The position numbers and the translations under genes are program-made. This document shows positions 24,701-35,433 of a stretch of DNA of 64,000 nucleotides, piece after piece; within the stretch, counting starts at the first letter, position 1; each line of letters starts with the position of its first letter. The notes beneath the pieces are model-generated. The model was not told the origin of the DNA and searched no databases. It worked only from the letters and a program-made list of their open reading frames with translations. The stretch is from Pristionchus mayeri. Taxonomy: Eukaryota > Nematoda > Chromadorea > Rhabditida > Neodiplogasteridae. The stretch is from contig BTRK01000006.1 in NCBI GenBank assembly GCA_036245805.1, positions 50,151,257 through 50,215,256 on the forward strand, read 5' to 3'.

Positions 24701-26801
24701 TCAAGTTCGATACCATTCCCTTGAAGTTACTGAAACTTGATATTAAAAAATCTTTTTATGAATCTCGTTTTTGCAGCTCAAGGAACTCAACGAGCGTCAG
24801 CGCCAGATGGCCCGTAACAACGCCCTCAAGAAGGGACTCGACCCGGCCGACTCCAACTCGAGACACCCCGTGAGATCCCCTCCCCTTACACAACCCCAGA
24901 AAAACTCGCAATGAATTGAGACTACGACGTTAATAGTCCCTGTCAGAGCATAGACTTGGGAAAAGTCTATTTTTAGACTCCTGTTCACGCCTACGTTTTC
25001 AGTCAACACTAGTATAAAAAATTAGAACCGACAACATGAAGTTTTTGCCCTGACGGGTAAACTTCTGACGTTGAAATTTCATTTCCGTGTGAGGATCCAC
25101 TTGCGCAACGCCTTCCAAATTCAACACATTTCTAGATACATTATGCAAACCACAATGGTCATTTGATCTTGCGCCGTCGACCCTGAATTGTGACATCACT
25201 GAATTGTGACAGGATGTGGTCATTGACCGGCTAACTACACTAATGTTTGCCCTTTGCGAGTCTCTTGATGCCTCTTCCGTTTTGTGTTGCTATTTCATGG
25301 AAAATAGGCTACGAGGAGACCAGCCCTGTGCATACTCTTGAGAGCGTTCCTCGAATTTCAGTACTTGTGCCTATTAGGTCTGCAAAAGGCTACAGACAAT
25401 TTTGAACAATTTCATTTGCGCTCATATTCCGTACGCGTTCGAAACAACACTTGAAAGGCACCGATAGACAAAGAGAGAGAGAGAGAGCAGGCGTAAATAA
25501 GTTCCCTTGCTTCACCAAATTTAGAAGACCCGCCCGCGTCACTTCGAAGTTAGGGAGAGAGAGAGGGAGGGCGTAGTGTTGTTGAAAAGCAATTACCCAA
25601 AAACCGACTTGCTCGGACGCACGCTCTATTCCCGACAGACACGAAACATGAGCGTAGTTGGCTTTGAAGTGCGCGATGCGGAAAGAGTCAGGAGAAATTG
25701 CTCTCTGAATCATACACGACAAGCGACCGAAGACTGCGTTCATTCATTCTGGCAATTGAAAAGTGTGGAGTGTACTATTTCGAAAAAATTTTAAATGTGC
25801 TTTTCTAAGGTCACTGATATAATTGGAACATTGAAAAAAACCATTAAAAAATCTTTAGAGTTCTACAGTAGTGATGACAAAACGGACACGGCAAGCCGGC
25901 TTCGCCGTTGAAATTTCGTGTTGAAGCCGGCTTGAAAAGCCGTTTTGTCATCACTATTCTACAGTAACTAGCATTAAATTATAGTAGGAGAAATTGCTCT
26001 GAATTCCAGCCCCGAGTCCACGTGGCTTCCAAATTCGAGCGTTCCACCGATTCACGCTCGTTTGCCCAGAGAATGGGCGTGTTCCAGAAGGTTAACCCGT
26101 TTTCTTTCAGCCCAAAAAGCAGATTGCGTCCAAGTACGATCGGCAGATCGACCGCCGCAATTTCAACGAGCGCCGCATGATGTTCGAGAATGTACGTCCC
26201 TCGTCCTCAGTCCTTGTTATCATGTCCCGTACTCAGACCTTGAAAAACAACTTCATATATTCCTATTCATACTTTTCACGGATCTCATAAATAGAGAGAG
26301 AAAAAACAGTAAACGAGTGTATAGTTGTTCTCAAAATCTCCGAGTCCTGTCCAGTCCCTGTCCTTCTTTAGCGTCGAGCCTACCCGATTTTCCCCGGAGT
26401 CGCGCCGCCTCCGACGATCCTTGAGAAGACCATCGGCAAGATTCGCAGACCGGATGAGGGGGAGGACTATGTGCGTGTGTGGTAGAGTATGAAATTAGGG
26501 AAAGCGTCCCTTCATTTTACACTCTCGAATCTCAACCAGTTGTTTCTGAAATGAAGATACGAATTTCAAACTGTTGTCTCTGGTTCTGTATCCAGTAGTA
26601 GTTGTTTGTGTGAGACAATAGTCAATGAATTTTCAAGTAGTAATGTAATCTTGCTGCAGGGAGCAGCAAGTGAAGAGGAGGAGGAGGAAGTCGAGGTACG
26701 ACAGTAGCCTACAGTAACCTACCGTAATCCTCAAGTCATCGCAGACTTTCCGTTTGTGGTATCTGTTTATATGTTCTCTTTCTCAGGAGGAGTACATGTG
26801 A
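18708..26801 (+). CDS. Troponin T
   Basis: Fifteen exons: 18708-18730, 21716-21805, 21893-21904, 22108-22165, 22316-22396, 22578-22700, 23122-23246, 23506-23584, 24012-24074, 24225-24314, 24777-24869, 26111-26191, 26372-26470, 26660-26695 and 26787-26801. Together they encode 355 aa. The protein starts MSDVEDQYSEYEEEEE, a typical acidic troponin T N-terminus. A long charged helix follows (KKRHEDEEAAKVEEYMEKRR and an ERAKRQQQMAGLTGGRNF block), the tropomyosin-binding part. Next come KGKIKELHQRICKLETEKYD and the coiled-coil segment that pairs with troponin I, and an acidic tail ending EEYM, as in invertebrate troponin T. It anchors the troponin complex to tropomyosin on thin filaments and acts in Ca-dependent control of body-wall or pharyngeal muscle. 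The 12-nt exon 3 is skippable in frame. Intron 1 (about 3 kb) holds a separate 910-codon ORF. C. elegans has four such genes; which one this matches I cannot say. Confidence 0.93.
18806..21538 (+). CDS. 910-aa intronless ORF nested in troponin T intron 1, unknown function
   Basis: An uninterrupted 2.73-kb frame on the same strand as troponin T and wholly inside its first intron, ending at TAG 21536-21538. Third-position composition is strongly biased and G/C-rich from about 19.2 kb on, like the neighbouring real exons. The frame is also open upstream to 18722, across the troponin exon 1 donor. The protein is Ser-rich at the N-terminus (1-120), then Gly-rich near 205-240. A helical block follows (EINQIEYTNRLLEAHKRVDD, about 235-265), then a Ser/Asp phospho-type cluster (HSSDSGLSTDSDE). 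A long Lys/Arg/Ala/Pro-rich basic part with WLDSPNAS near 710 leads to a Pro-rich tail. No signal peptide, membrane segment or domain family is recognised. It could be a nested gene or an alternative troponin-locus isoform. No clear AATAAA follows the stop. Confidence 0.72.
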   Translation: MRSSSSNLYSFSGLTSSSSYKNPVTSPPSTSSFSPYSSSASVSSSRFSSTSINPGSPSPLVPSSFFLDPPRKISSIPDYGCSPAPSASSYESRLSSRRSSSSDVRSVVQQQPNARQTRTTETDSLLELYGVRGRGTAAGGEPAKRKSSGILEERKKGLPTLEEGVSFRRGSREGIFDLPGSSRDPRDLLLGGRITSEGGRFAEKIAGGGPGGGGGFCGLMPSTSMVGGGPGGLAGEINQIEYTNRLLEAHKRVDDLLRKRGLSAEDERKYLRAWEEIPVVREVRNYDNYDRRRSHSSDSGLSTDSDETKERPLPEVSIEADEDWEMDEFDEAHADAVLPESPTEKVAMRTREFGKTKTEAATTIAKKPQAEIARRILIQPKKTKMAVSATFAASVPPKIAVVDVEKTMKKRIHKEGVLKSLTLPKRTSASVAATIKVAPPVVVKKDEKSCTFRAPSRSVSRGRGDEKKPGLLDKVLLRRTRPATTANAAPAAPEAPTRPILRKVRPGSLDVVPEAKKPSPPGHLHPLDACKTILASLKPKKDRVARSSAEISVQHCSFFQTAQTIIAKARALPEKNVRINLRLTERAPYRDKTKIVLACARAAVARLDISLHKPTRRRTIQFTDPEARAPARRVGKLERAMTIEAPYVRPERVVRPLQIPQSFLEKTPSQDDPETKEDFKAAREKLKKVPFVDCLTGLDLPIYWLDSPNASAPKVVKRKDSGSEPKNKLLERLIGKEQEKEKDGKPEESQKLKRQNAFKKKRRGVDGDSVSLSSLGGKSGSPPPLNSDSCSARRATAAASERLQQLQPGSAPGQPAAVPRIAHVQSSPHIPDIALFSSPSEDVIYDDVDKALVRSFRASLSIPKPVALRRPVTPLPLDSSVGNQAQHRLRDYKSPPPPTAFLQRRTPPRK
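21893..21904 (+). other. Troponin T 12-nt microexon (probably alternative)
   Basis: Twelve bases lie between a TTACAG acceptor and a GTGAGA donor. Inclusion inserts Gln-Pro-Lys plus a split Arg between residues encoded by 21805 and 22108. Skipping keeps the frame because both flanking junctions split a CGN arginine codon in the same phase. Confidence 0.6.
25869..25956. mobile_element. 88-bp MITE with 8-bp target duplication
   Basis: Terminal inverted repeats TAGTGATGACA / TGTCATCACTA extend inward (AAACGG..., AAGCCGGCTT). The flanks are identical: TTCTACAG at 25861-25868 and 25957-25964. Length and 8-bp duplication point to a hAT-type non-autonomous element. It lies in the troponin T intron 24870-26110 and differs in sequence from the TAGAGTTCGAG family. 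Confidence 0.85.
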
Positions 26802-26916
26802 TCACGCCAATAATCGATCGATGATCTACCCCATCCTCCAGCGACTTCGCTCTTCTCAGGAATCTCATCATATCAACCTAGCCCATATACTACGCACTAC
26901 ACCATCGTTATCCCGC

Positions 26917-26922
26917 AATAAA
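26917..26922 (+). terminator. Polyadenylation signal AATAAA of troponin T
   Basis: Canonical AATAAA 116 bases past the troponin T stop codon. It is the only one in the first few hundred bases downstream. Confidence 0.65.
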
Positions 26923-27104
26923 CGATATTGTGTCTGCTTATGGTTGTTTTTCTCGTGTGTGTGCTTCGTCGTAGTATTTCCGAGGATGGGGAATGAGCCC
27001 TGAGGGGCCATTCTTGATTGCTCGCTCGTTCCTTGTTCCTCGTCTTCGTCACTTCTTCGTATCACATGCGGCGGCGGCGCGTCATAGGGCACGCTGGAGC
27101 AATC

Positions 27105-27181
27105 GTCTGACTCTTTTCAGTTTGCACGCTCTCTCGTCTCTCTGACCGGCGAGAGAGTGTGCAAACTGAGGAGAGTCAGAC
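27105..27181. repeat. Foldback of the GAGAGAGTGTG family
   Basis: Arms of about 32 bp (GTCTGACTC..., TTTGCACGCTCTCTCG) mirror each other around a CTGACCGG loop. The inner part matches the CACACTCTCTC core of the main MITE family, but the outer ends differ. Confidence 0.75.
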
Positions 27182-27414
27182 CATCGCTCGCACGCTGACT
27201 AGGGATGGCTTCGCAGGAAGTGGCTCTCCTGACTATGCGTGACCTCTCTCTAGTCCGACACGGCAGCGAGCACGCAGAATAAAGAGGGTCATTTCAAGCC
27301 ATCGCTGACCATCGGCTAGAGATGGCTTGTCAGAACTGACTCTTCATTTTGATTGCTCTCTATCCCGCCTGACCGGTGAGAGGACAAGCCATCCATCGGC
27401 TAGTGCCTAATCAG

Positions 27415-27564
27415 ATTACCGTCATCGTCGTTCAGAAGTCAGGGGGCGTCAGCGACGTCGAGATTCTGAGAGGAGGCCAGAAGCCCGAGTGGAGCTGCAC
27501 GACGAACGAGGAGATTGCGTCGTTTCACACAGGACGCAACGTCGCCCGAGACTACCTGGCTAAG
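27415..27564 (+). CDS. Isolated coding-like exon of an unrecognised gene
   Basis: A 150-base segment bounded by a plausible AATCAG acceptor and an AAG/GTAGAC donor is open in phase 0 for exactly 50 codons. It has codon bias like the real exons of the window (ITVIVVQKSGGVSDVEILRG ... NEEIASFHTGRNVARDYLAK). I found no partner exons on the plus strand within 1.5 kb on either side. It may be a fragment of a broken gene, an exon carried between repeats, or a remote alternative exon. I do not recognise the family. Confidence 0.45.
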
Positions 27565-29034
27565 GTAGACAAATTCTAAATTTGGTTACTGGGTTTCTTA
27601 CACTCTCTCAAGACCGCATGAGTAGAGAGGTAGTCCACAGGATGAAGGGCACTTGGTACCGTTTGTACTACGGGACTAGACACTTTTTAGTAATTTTTGT
27701 TCGGTTACCTAGACTAACAACACACGAGAAGGTATAGACGACAGCGCATGCAATATGACGCAGAGCTTTGGTTGTTCACGATAACCCCCATGATCATATC
27801 ACGCGACCATTCCCCTTTCGCTTCGTCGAATCTGAATGTGCGACCTGATTCACGGCTCGGTGTAAGATGCCTTATCCAAAGCCATGATTTGTGTTCGAAG
27901 AAATGAGAGATGAACGGGGAGAATAGGAATCGCAACATGGATCCCCAGGGAGTCGCACGCGGGATAAGCCAAGGTTTCAGCCATGTTTCGCCTTATCGTT
28001 TTTGAATATCAAAGAACACGCTGGAAATAGAACCAATTTTCTCGAATTGAGCTAAAACCCAGACTGAGCTTGGTCTTGAATTTTCGAGGATGATTTTATG
28101 AAAATTGCAGATTGGCAAATTCGAAGTCGGTCAGTGAAGGGGACGGACGACGACTTTATTCTATTGCGACTATACTATATTTCATTGTATTTACTCAACC
28201 CGACTATATCCCAGCGTGTGATGTGGCATGTTTTCCAGACATACTGATATCCGAAATAAACCGTGTGCACTTATTGTTGTGCGGGAGAGTCGGGAATAGC
28301 CAGCCACAAGCTGCTCTCTGCACATAACCCCGTCATAAATCAGGTAGGAGCAGCAGGAGGAAGGATCCCTCTCATGTCATGAGAATCCCTGGGAGAGAAG
28401 AGCGAGTGATAGGCTGCGATGGGCCCGAGGCGCAAAGTTCCTCCGCGAGATTTATTGTCTTCGTAGGGACCAGAAGAAGTTGTGAGGGAGAGACGAGGAA
28501 AAGCTAGGTGTTACACACAGTTGTTTATCGAATCATCGAAGAATGAGAAGACTGACATTACTAGCTGATAGCATTATACTCCCAGATAGACTGTAAGAGC
28601 GTTCACAAACAGTTGCATACCGGGACTGAGTACGTGGTTAGATCTCGGGCACATAGCAAGTTGAGGGATAGTTGAGTGTAACAAGGAAACAGCGATCGCA
28701 TTGCGGAAACAACAAAGATTAGCTGACCAATTGATTATGCGGGAGGGAAGGGAGGGAGGGAGGGGGACGGCTGTTCACTGCAAACTCTTCATTGCCGATC
28801 AACAAGATCAGGCGGCGGCAGGTAAAGTACATAATCTTCCAGGCGGTAAACAATCGAGGAGATTCACGGGGCTGGGAAAGGGGGTTGCAGAGGGAATGTG
28901 AGATCCCATGGATGAGGTATTCTGTGGGCGACGAACAGGAATGAGTATCGGAAGTGAGGGAGGGAGGCAAGGCGATGGATGGAGATGATGAATCACGGAT
29001 TGCGCACGTCACCAAGGGCAGGAACAGGAAGTTT

Positions 29035-31017
29035 TCAGTACTCGGTGTCCTGAAATAGATTGTAACGTCATTCACGTAAAGTCACGCAAATCGGTGTCGC
29101 CCGGCGCTTCGTATTAGAAACGTCCTATATACGGGAAGGTGGCGGAAAGGATTTCCCAGATAAGTTTAGACACCTATTTTCAGCAACCTACCTCAAGGTA
29201 CCCAAAAGAGGAATTGTACGGCGATGGGATACTTACGTATTCATATGCGACATCTTCCGAGGGCTCGGGCGCATTCTTATCCGTCGGGAAGACGAAGGTC
29301 TCTGTCCGCTCCTCATCGCCCTCCTCGTTGCTGGCAATGCAGAAGTAGGAGCCCATGTGCTCCCACTGGAGGGACGGAATGAGCAGATCGCCGTTCGGCT
29401 GCATCTGAAAATAACTTCGTTCAGTCATATCCAAGGATGCCAATACTGGCGGTAGTGGGATACTAAAGATGGAGAGACGATCCCTCGTCCATTCAGTCTA
29501 TGCACTCTCACGCTTCCGATAGAAAGCGTGTAGAAAGGAGAGAGGTGTGGTCGAATATCAAACTAGAGAGTAGTAGTTGGAGTACTCGCTAGAGTTAGAG
29601 AGGCGATACCAAGCACTCTTCATTTAACATACTCTCTCGATCGCCTAGAGAGTGTGGGAACTGAAGAGGGTACTCACCACGAATCCGTCCTCCCTCCTCA
29701 GCTCCTCTCCGTCCTCGTTCTCCCATCGGGTGCTAACTCCGGCAGAGGCTTTCCTGCACTGGAAGAGGGCGGCGTTGCCGATCTCCTCGATGCGCGACTT
29801 GGTCCAACTGCCGATCTGGGGTCGGGCAGGGCGCAGGCGAGTGCAGACATCGGCACCGGCTGGAATAGGTCAGGTTGATAAGCGACGTACTGACACTATT
29901 TAGGTCTGTTAGGCGTAGGCTGATGGTAGGCATGAATTCGAATATTGCACTCTCTCTATCTAGACTTATAGAGCGGCGAGAGAGTATGCTCTAGTAGACA
30001 CATCCTATATTAGGCACTAGGCTCGCCGTAGAACTGCTAGGCCGGCTGTAAATTACTATGTTTGCCGATTGCCATTCGTATATGGACACGTAGCACTAGC
30101 AGGTGTGGTTACTGTAGCTAGGGAGTTGCGGAATGGCGGAATGGCAGGAAACGCAGGAAACAAACACGTGTCACACATTTAGAGGGGGGTGATTTCGCAT
30201 GGCTAATCGGAGCGTGGGAGACAAAGGCAGTGTGAGGAAAGGACATTGGTAGGCAGGCCGTAAGGGCAAGAAAACAGAGTAAGGATCAAAGATCAAAGAT
30301 CAAAGATCAACTCACTCGTGGAGATCTGGGCGGAGCTCTTCTGGATTTCGAAGCCGTTGTCGGCGACGCAGCTGAGCGTGCCCGTCATTCGCTCGTCGAC
30401 GCACTCCAGCTCCAGTCTCGAGCCGACGACGTTCTGGCCGATCATCTGAAGCGGGCGACGTCATCTTCGAGACCCAGAAGACGATAACTCACCACATTGT
30501 CCTCGTTGCGCAGCCTCTCGAGGTTGGACCGCCGCCGGTGGCCCTGCACGATGCGACCGTTGAGTGTCCTGCAGGTAAGGGAGGATTACGGTATACCGTA
30601 TTTCGTCATATCTAGCTGGTTACTGTATACTCACCAGTAGACGTTGACCATGGGCGTGCCGACGACTTCGCAGTAGAAGTTCAGCGAGTCTCCCGATTTG
30701 AAGCGGGCGTCGGAGAGGTTGGAGTTGGGCGTGAATTTGATTGAGGGAGCGTCCACTAGGAAATCGGCGCTCTTGACTTCGGGCACGACGGTATTCTGGA
30801 TGACGGGCGCCTGAACGAGAACTGTATAGTAGAGTTGTGAGCCCAAGGCATCTTCACTCTACACACTCTATTACCACGGAAGTGTACTCGAATTGTACAG
30901 GCTAGTAAGGATAAGACTAGAGGACCCTAGGCACCAATGGGCCAATGCACTCACCAGAAACCGAGAGTGCGCCAGGAGTGCCAGGGATGAGAGCAGAAAT
31001 AGCGAGCAGGTATTCAT
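29035..31017 (-). CDS. Secreted two-immunoglobulin-domain protein, zig-2/3/4/5 type
   Basis: Seven exons: 31017-30955, 30810-30635, 30568-30493, 30445-30316, 29859-29678, 29404-29237 and 29049-29035, giving 269 aa. A cleavable signal peptide (MNTCSLFLLSSLALLAHSRF) is followed by two Ig modules and a short acidic tail ending DTEY. Ig1 has C68, the WTLNGR strand and C131 (TLSCVADNG). Ig2 has the KSRIEEIGNAALFQC strand with C183, and DxGSYFC with C231. Length and architecture match the nematode ZIG-2 to ZIG-5 group, small secreted Ig proteins made mainly by neurons that keep axons and cell bodies in place. The assignment to a specific zig gene is not made. No transmembrane segment or GPI signal is seen. 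One intron begins directly with a MITE copy. Confidence 0.85.
29591..29672. repeat. MITE copy abutting a splice donor
   Basis: Starts TAGAGTTAGAGAGGCGATAC and contains the paired CTCTTCATTT / ACTGAAGAG and ACTCTCTCGATCG core of the TAGAGTTCGAG family. Its right end stops about five bases from the minus-strand donor of the exon ending at 29678. Confidence 0.75.
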
Positions 31018-34000
31018 GGTAGTCGCTGGAAGCAAGACTGACGATCTCTGGGGGCGGGGCTTAGCCCGTAAGTAAGGACGCGGGAGGAGGAGTATTTGTG
31101 TGTGAGCGTGTTTCTTCAATCCACTCAGATATCGCGCCCCCCGACTCCGCCCACTGTTCGGGAGAGACCCAGAGGAGGAGCGAGCAAGTGCGGGCTCGGC
31201 TGGGCAGTGCGCGGTTTTATGGCGTGCCAGAAAAGCACTCAACAGAAGGATGAGGCAAATTGGAGAGATGACGGAAATCCTAAAGTTCTAGAAGGGACAC
31301 CACGATCTCTTCATTCTGCATGACACGTACGGTTGTTTGGGTGTATATCGTTGTTTGGGTGTACATAGGGTGAATCAATCATCTTGGAGGGAAGACGAGA
31401 AAAGTTCGAGAAATGTTACAAAGATAAAGAGAGCGTTGTTTCCATTCTCGAAATCATGAGTCAAAAAAGCAATCTAAAGTTCTTTGAATGGAATACCTCA
31501 TTCTACACTTCTACACGTCATTGCTAGTGGTTAGGGAGTATATAGAATGCAGATAACACGGCATCATTTCTCCAGCTCATTCGGCAAAAAAAAACGCCTG
31601 AGCACATCGCGCGAATCAGAGCAGAAGTCACGATGAATGAGTGACAGTCGGGAGGGGGGGGAATAAAGTGCAATAGATCGTGCCAACTAATCTCGTTGAT
31701 TGACAGGCACTGATTCTTCTCTGTTCTTCGCCATCTGACGTCATCGTGATTAGAACCAGAGGTTTTCTAAGAAAATGCATGAAGTCCCGATTCAAAGACA
31801 TATTGAAACTGCTTCATTTCCATTCCATTCATCTAATGGTTGACGCTTCTAAGGACAATAAGCGGAGTTCTGGCTATGCTGAGAAGCTGATTATTCTCTG
31901 GTCATCATTAGGATATGCAAACTGCATTATTGGCAGATTGATGCATCAAAAGCCAGGGAACATTTGTAGTTCGTTGTGCTAAGGCACTGATTAATCACTG
32001 ATCATCATTGTGATTACCGTATGCAGATTGCTTTATTGGCGCCATTTGCCTGATCTGAGAATGAATGCTAATCCCCCCTCATCTCTCGCCCCTAATCCCC
32101 TACAGTACCACAGGTGTTCCCGTGTGTGAGGGAAGAGAAGGACGAGTATGGCTGGTCTGCTCTGGTCCATTTGTATGACGAAATCCGAGCTGACTCTGCT
32201 AGTGGGGGCAGCAGAACGATCTCAAGAGGATCGTATATGATTGCGCCACATCTCGCGCCGTCAGGTCACAACCCAGCGCACCTGTGGGGATGATTGCGCA
32301 AGGCGCCCTCTCCTCTCCTCTCCCTCTAGTCTCCTACTGGACCCAGCGGCCCCATCCCCTCCCTCCTCCTCTCCCTCCTCTGCCTCCTCCTCCTCCCTCC
32401 CGCTCCCGCAACCTCTCCCGAAAGCGAGCGGGAACCTAAATTAGCCAATGGAGGGGGCATGGCGCAACACCGACCCCGGCCATCGCTCGGGTCAGCCCCG
32501 TTCAAAACCGTTGGATTAGGTGACCGAGGTACTGGACGTGTGCGAACGCGTTTGGCGCCAATAAGAGTAGTCACCCTTCCGAATCTAGCATGCCCAGAAG
32601 CCGAAAAGAAGTGGCATATTATGCGAAATTGCTCACGTAATGCCAACATCATAGTGTTTAACACATGTATCACGAGTCAGTGGAGGTGCCCGGGAACATT
32701 TTCCAAAAAATTGTCGCCGTTATCGCCTATCGATTTTCACACCCTCAATTTCTCCCAAGTTTGTCCAATTATCAGTTCGTGCATTAATAACTACATGCGG
32801 AATGAAAAGGTATTATTCGTAGTATATACCGAGTAGAGTTGATATATGATAAACTTGACAGATAAATGGCTTTGAATCTCTTGTAATCTTCACTCAAAAA
32901 TGCGTTCCCGGGAGCGGCAAAACTAATAAAATTATGTTTTCAACTGAAATTGTGATGTTATTGATCAGATTTGTGCATCTAAAATCACGAAAAAATCGCC
33001 TTAATCAGAAAACTACGTGAAATCATCAAACTTTTTCTTTTGAAAATATATCGAAAATTTTTAATTCGAAAAAATTCAATTTGCTGTATATTTTATGAAA
33101 GAGATTTCTGATTAAGGCGATTTTTTCGTGATTTTAGTCGCACAAATCTGATCAATAACATCACAATTTCAGTTGAAAACATAATTTTATTAGTTTTGAC
33201 GCTCCCGGGAACGCATTTTTGAGTGAAGATTACAAGAGATTCAAAGCCATTTATCTGTCAAGCTTATCATATATCAACTCTACTCGGTATATACTACGAA
33301 TAATACCTTTTCATTCCACATGTAGTTATTAATGCACGAACTGATAATTGGACAAACTTGGGAGAAATTGAGGGTTTGAAAATCGATTTTTTCAACTTAG
33401 TCGAAGTATGGCTTTTTCAACATAAACTAAGGCATCTGTCACCGAAACTTCTCAAATAACACATATTTGGCACTATTAAGCAAATTAAGACGTAATGGAA
33501 TGAATACATTCTGAAAATTTATCATATGACAGCGTTTGTCGCGGAATATCGGGTTTTGGGCGGCGGATAATTCCTTCGCCTATATTTTTCCTACATACAT
33601 GAGTGATTGTTCTTTCATATTATGAAATAAAAATCCATTGCAAGTTTCCTGCGTGATGGTGAAAACAATTATTTTATGATTTTGAATTCGGTTTTGCGGG
33701 AATATGATTTTTATTTGTTGTTCCTGTGAAAAGTATTCAAAATAAAAGTTGCTGAAAATAATTTTCCGCACATTTTGAGCGCCTTGCCACCTCTGTAGCT
33801 TGTCTGGAAGCTGTGATACATCATAGCCAGCTGAAAAACCGGAAAATTCCTAAAAGCCGGTTCTGGGACCAATGATCTATATTTTTCGAATTCATCTCTC
33901 CTGGGTATTCTACCATCACAATATAGGCGATAACGGCGACAATTTTTTGGAAAATGTTCCCGAGGGGCCTGTTTTTCATCCACTGACTCGTGATACACGT

Positions 34001-35433
34001 GTTAAGCTACAAATGCTACCTACAAGTACTCGAAAAATGACTGGAAAAATAGGCAATCTATACCTCTAATTTAGACCATGATATGCCACTACAGATCTTT
34101 CGTTCAAAATCATGGAAACAAAACTAAAGTCTGCATGTGTGCACGTTGAGTGTCGATTGTCAAATGCAGCTGCTAGTGTGGGCAGGCTACAAATGAGGTC
34201 CAACAAATCAAGAATTTTGCAAAGCTGAATAAGTCGCAAAATTGGGCCCGAAAGTTCGTCAACGCTACTACTACGTTAGTTCATCTATTCATGTAGCAAT
34301 ATGAATAGAACCCATGATTACACCCAAATTAGCCGGTTGTGTAGGTCGACGGAGATGTATTCGTCAGGATTTCTCCTGTTCCGGCTTGCATTTTTATCAT
34401 GGAGCTCAGTCGAGATTATAAACGTCATAAACTCTCGTATCTATATATCCGAATCCGCCCATATGCCCCGATTTAACCCTCTCTACTGTAAATAAGTCCT
34501 GTAAGAGGACACCGGATGGCCGGAGGCTGAGAAAAAATAGACCGCCTATTTGCCATTCTGAGAACTGTAGAGTGCCAAACAGTGGATGGGGTCAAGATGC
34601 CCATAGCCTCAGGGCATACACATTGGTGCCCTCGAGAGGCAACTATTTCTGGCATGTGTGTACCTAGGGTGAGGGGATTTGTGCCACCTGCTCCGCGTTC
34701 CATTGAGCGCTCCCGCAGTGTTCCGCGAGAGCATTCCATTCATGCCATCTTTCCGTTCTGATTGATGACATCTGCTGAGACGTTGCAAGCATGCTGGGCA
34801 TTCCCTCATCATTAGTGCGGTAATCGCCATGGGCCATCCCCAGGTGGGGTAGACGCTCATTATCTCACGCATGTGTGCTCACCAATGTGTCGACCCCATG
34901 CGGCCCTAAGATGCGGATTTTCGAAAATGGACGCACCGTTTTTGTGAGTATTCCCGGACGCGGGAATAACGGCTAGACGAGTCAACAGACACATTTATCA
35001 TCAACAAAACACACATTTTTTTGAGTTCGAGGGTGAACTGAGGACTCAGAGTGTGATGTCTAGTCAGCAATTCTCAGGATCAGGGGGAATCCCAAGCTGG
35101 TACTCACGCTCATTATCTACTCAGCAATGCGTCAGACGCGCTAAATATGAGAGGAGCATATTCGAAAATGTACGCATTTATCATGAGCATGAACCCTCTA
35201 GTACGAACTGCGTAAGATGGCAGAAGAGACTAGGCAATGATGAGTATCCGTAAGATGATTACAATACAACTATACACACTCACAGATAACTGGACAAGGA
35301 AGTAGTATCCTACTAGAGTTCGAGTAACGTTACAAAGGTCTCACACGTGCACACTGTTTTGATCAACAGAGTGGTGATTGAATTCGTATAGATTGAAATT
35401 GTTTCGTTTCTCGTGCTCTACCAGGAAGTGATT
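31018..35433. other. Intergenic region with large foldback, no gene supported
   Basis: Lies between the start of the zig-like gene and the 3' end of the ECHDC1-like gene, both on the minus strand. It contains a partial MITE near 31.29 kb, a pyrimidine-rich stretch at 32.3-32.4 kb, the 32655-34007 foldback, and a half MITE near 35.31 kb. Minus-strand open frames at 34473-34872 have no recognisable domain. Confidence 0.5.
32655..34007. mobile_element. Composite foldback element, two nested arm pairs
   Basis: Inner pair: 32729-33010 and 33105-33386 are about 282 bp each and nearly identical in inverted orientation around a 94-bp loop. Outer pair: 32655-32730 is mirrored at about 33923-34007. 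On the left the two arms are contiguous. On the right they are separated by about 535 bp of unrelated sequence, suggesting a later insertion or a left-side deletion. No transposase-like frame is visible. Confidence 0.85.

Larger units (their letters stand above)
26802..29034. other. Intergenic region between troponin T and zig-like gene
   Basis: The two genes end tail to tail. The region holds the troponin T polyadenylation signal, the 27105-27181 foldback, further GGGATGGCTT-type repeat ends around 27.2-27.4 kb, one isolated coding-like exon (27415-27564), and GGGA-type simple repeats near 28.74 kb. Otherwise nothing is recognised. Confidence 0.5.

Noticed and set aside
34473..34872. Overlapping minus-strand frames tested as reverse-transcriptase remnants
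   Set aside because: The Trp/Cys/Arg-rich residues looked superficially like a LINE tail, but no RT motif (such as YxDD) or conserved block could be found.
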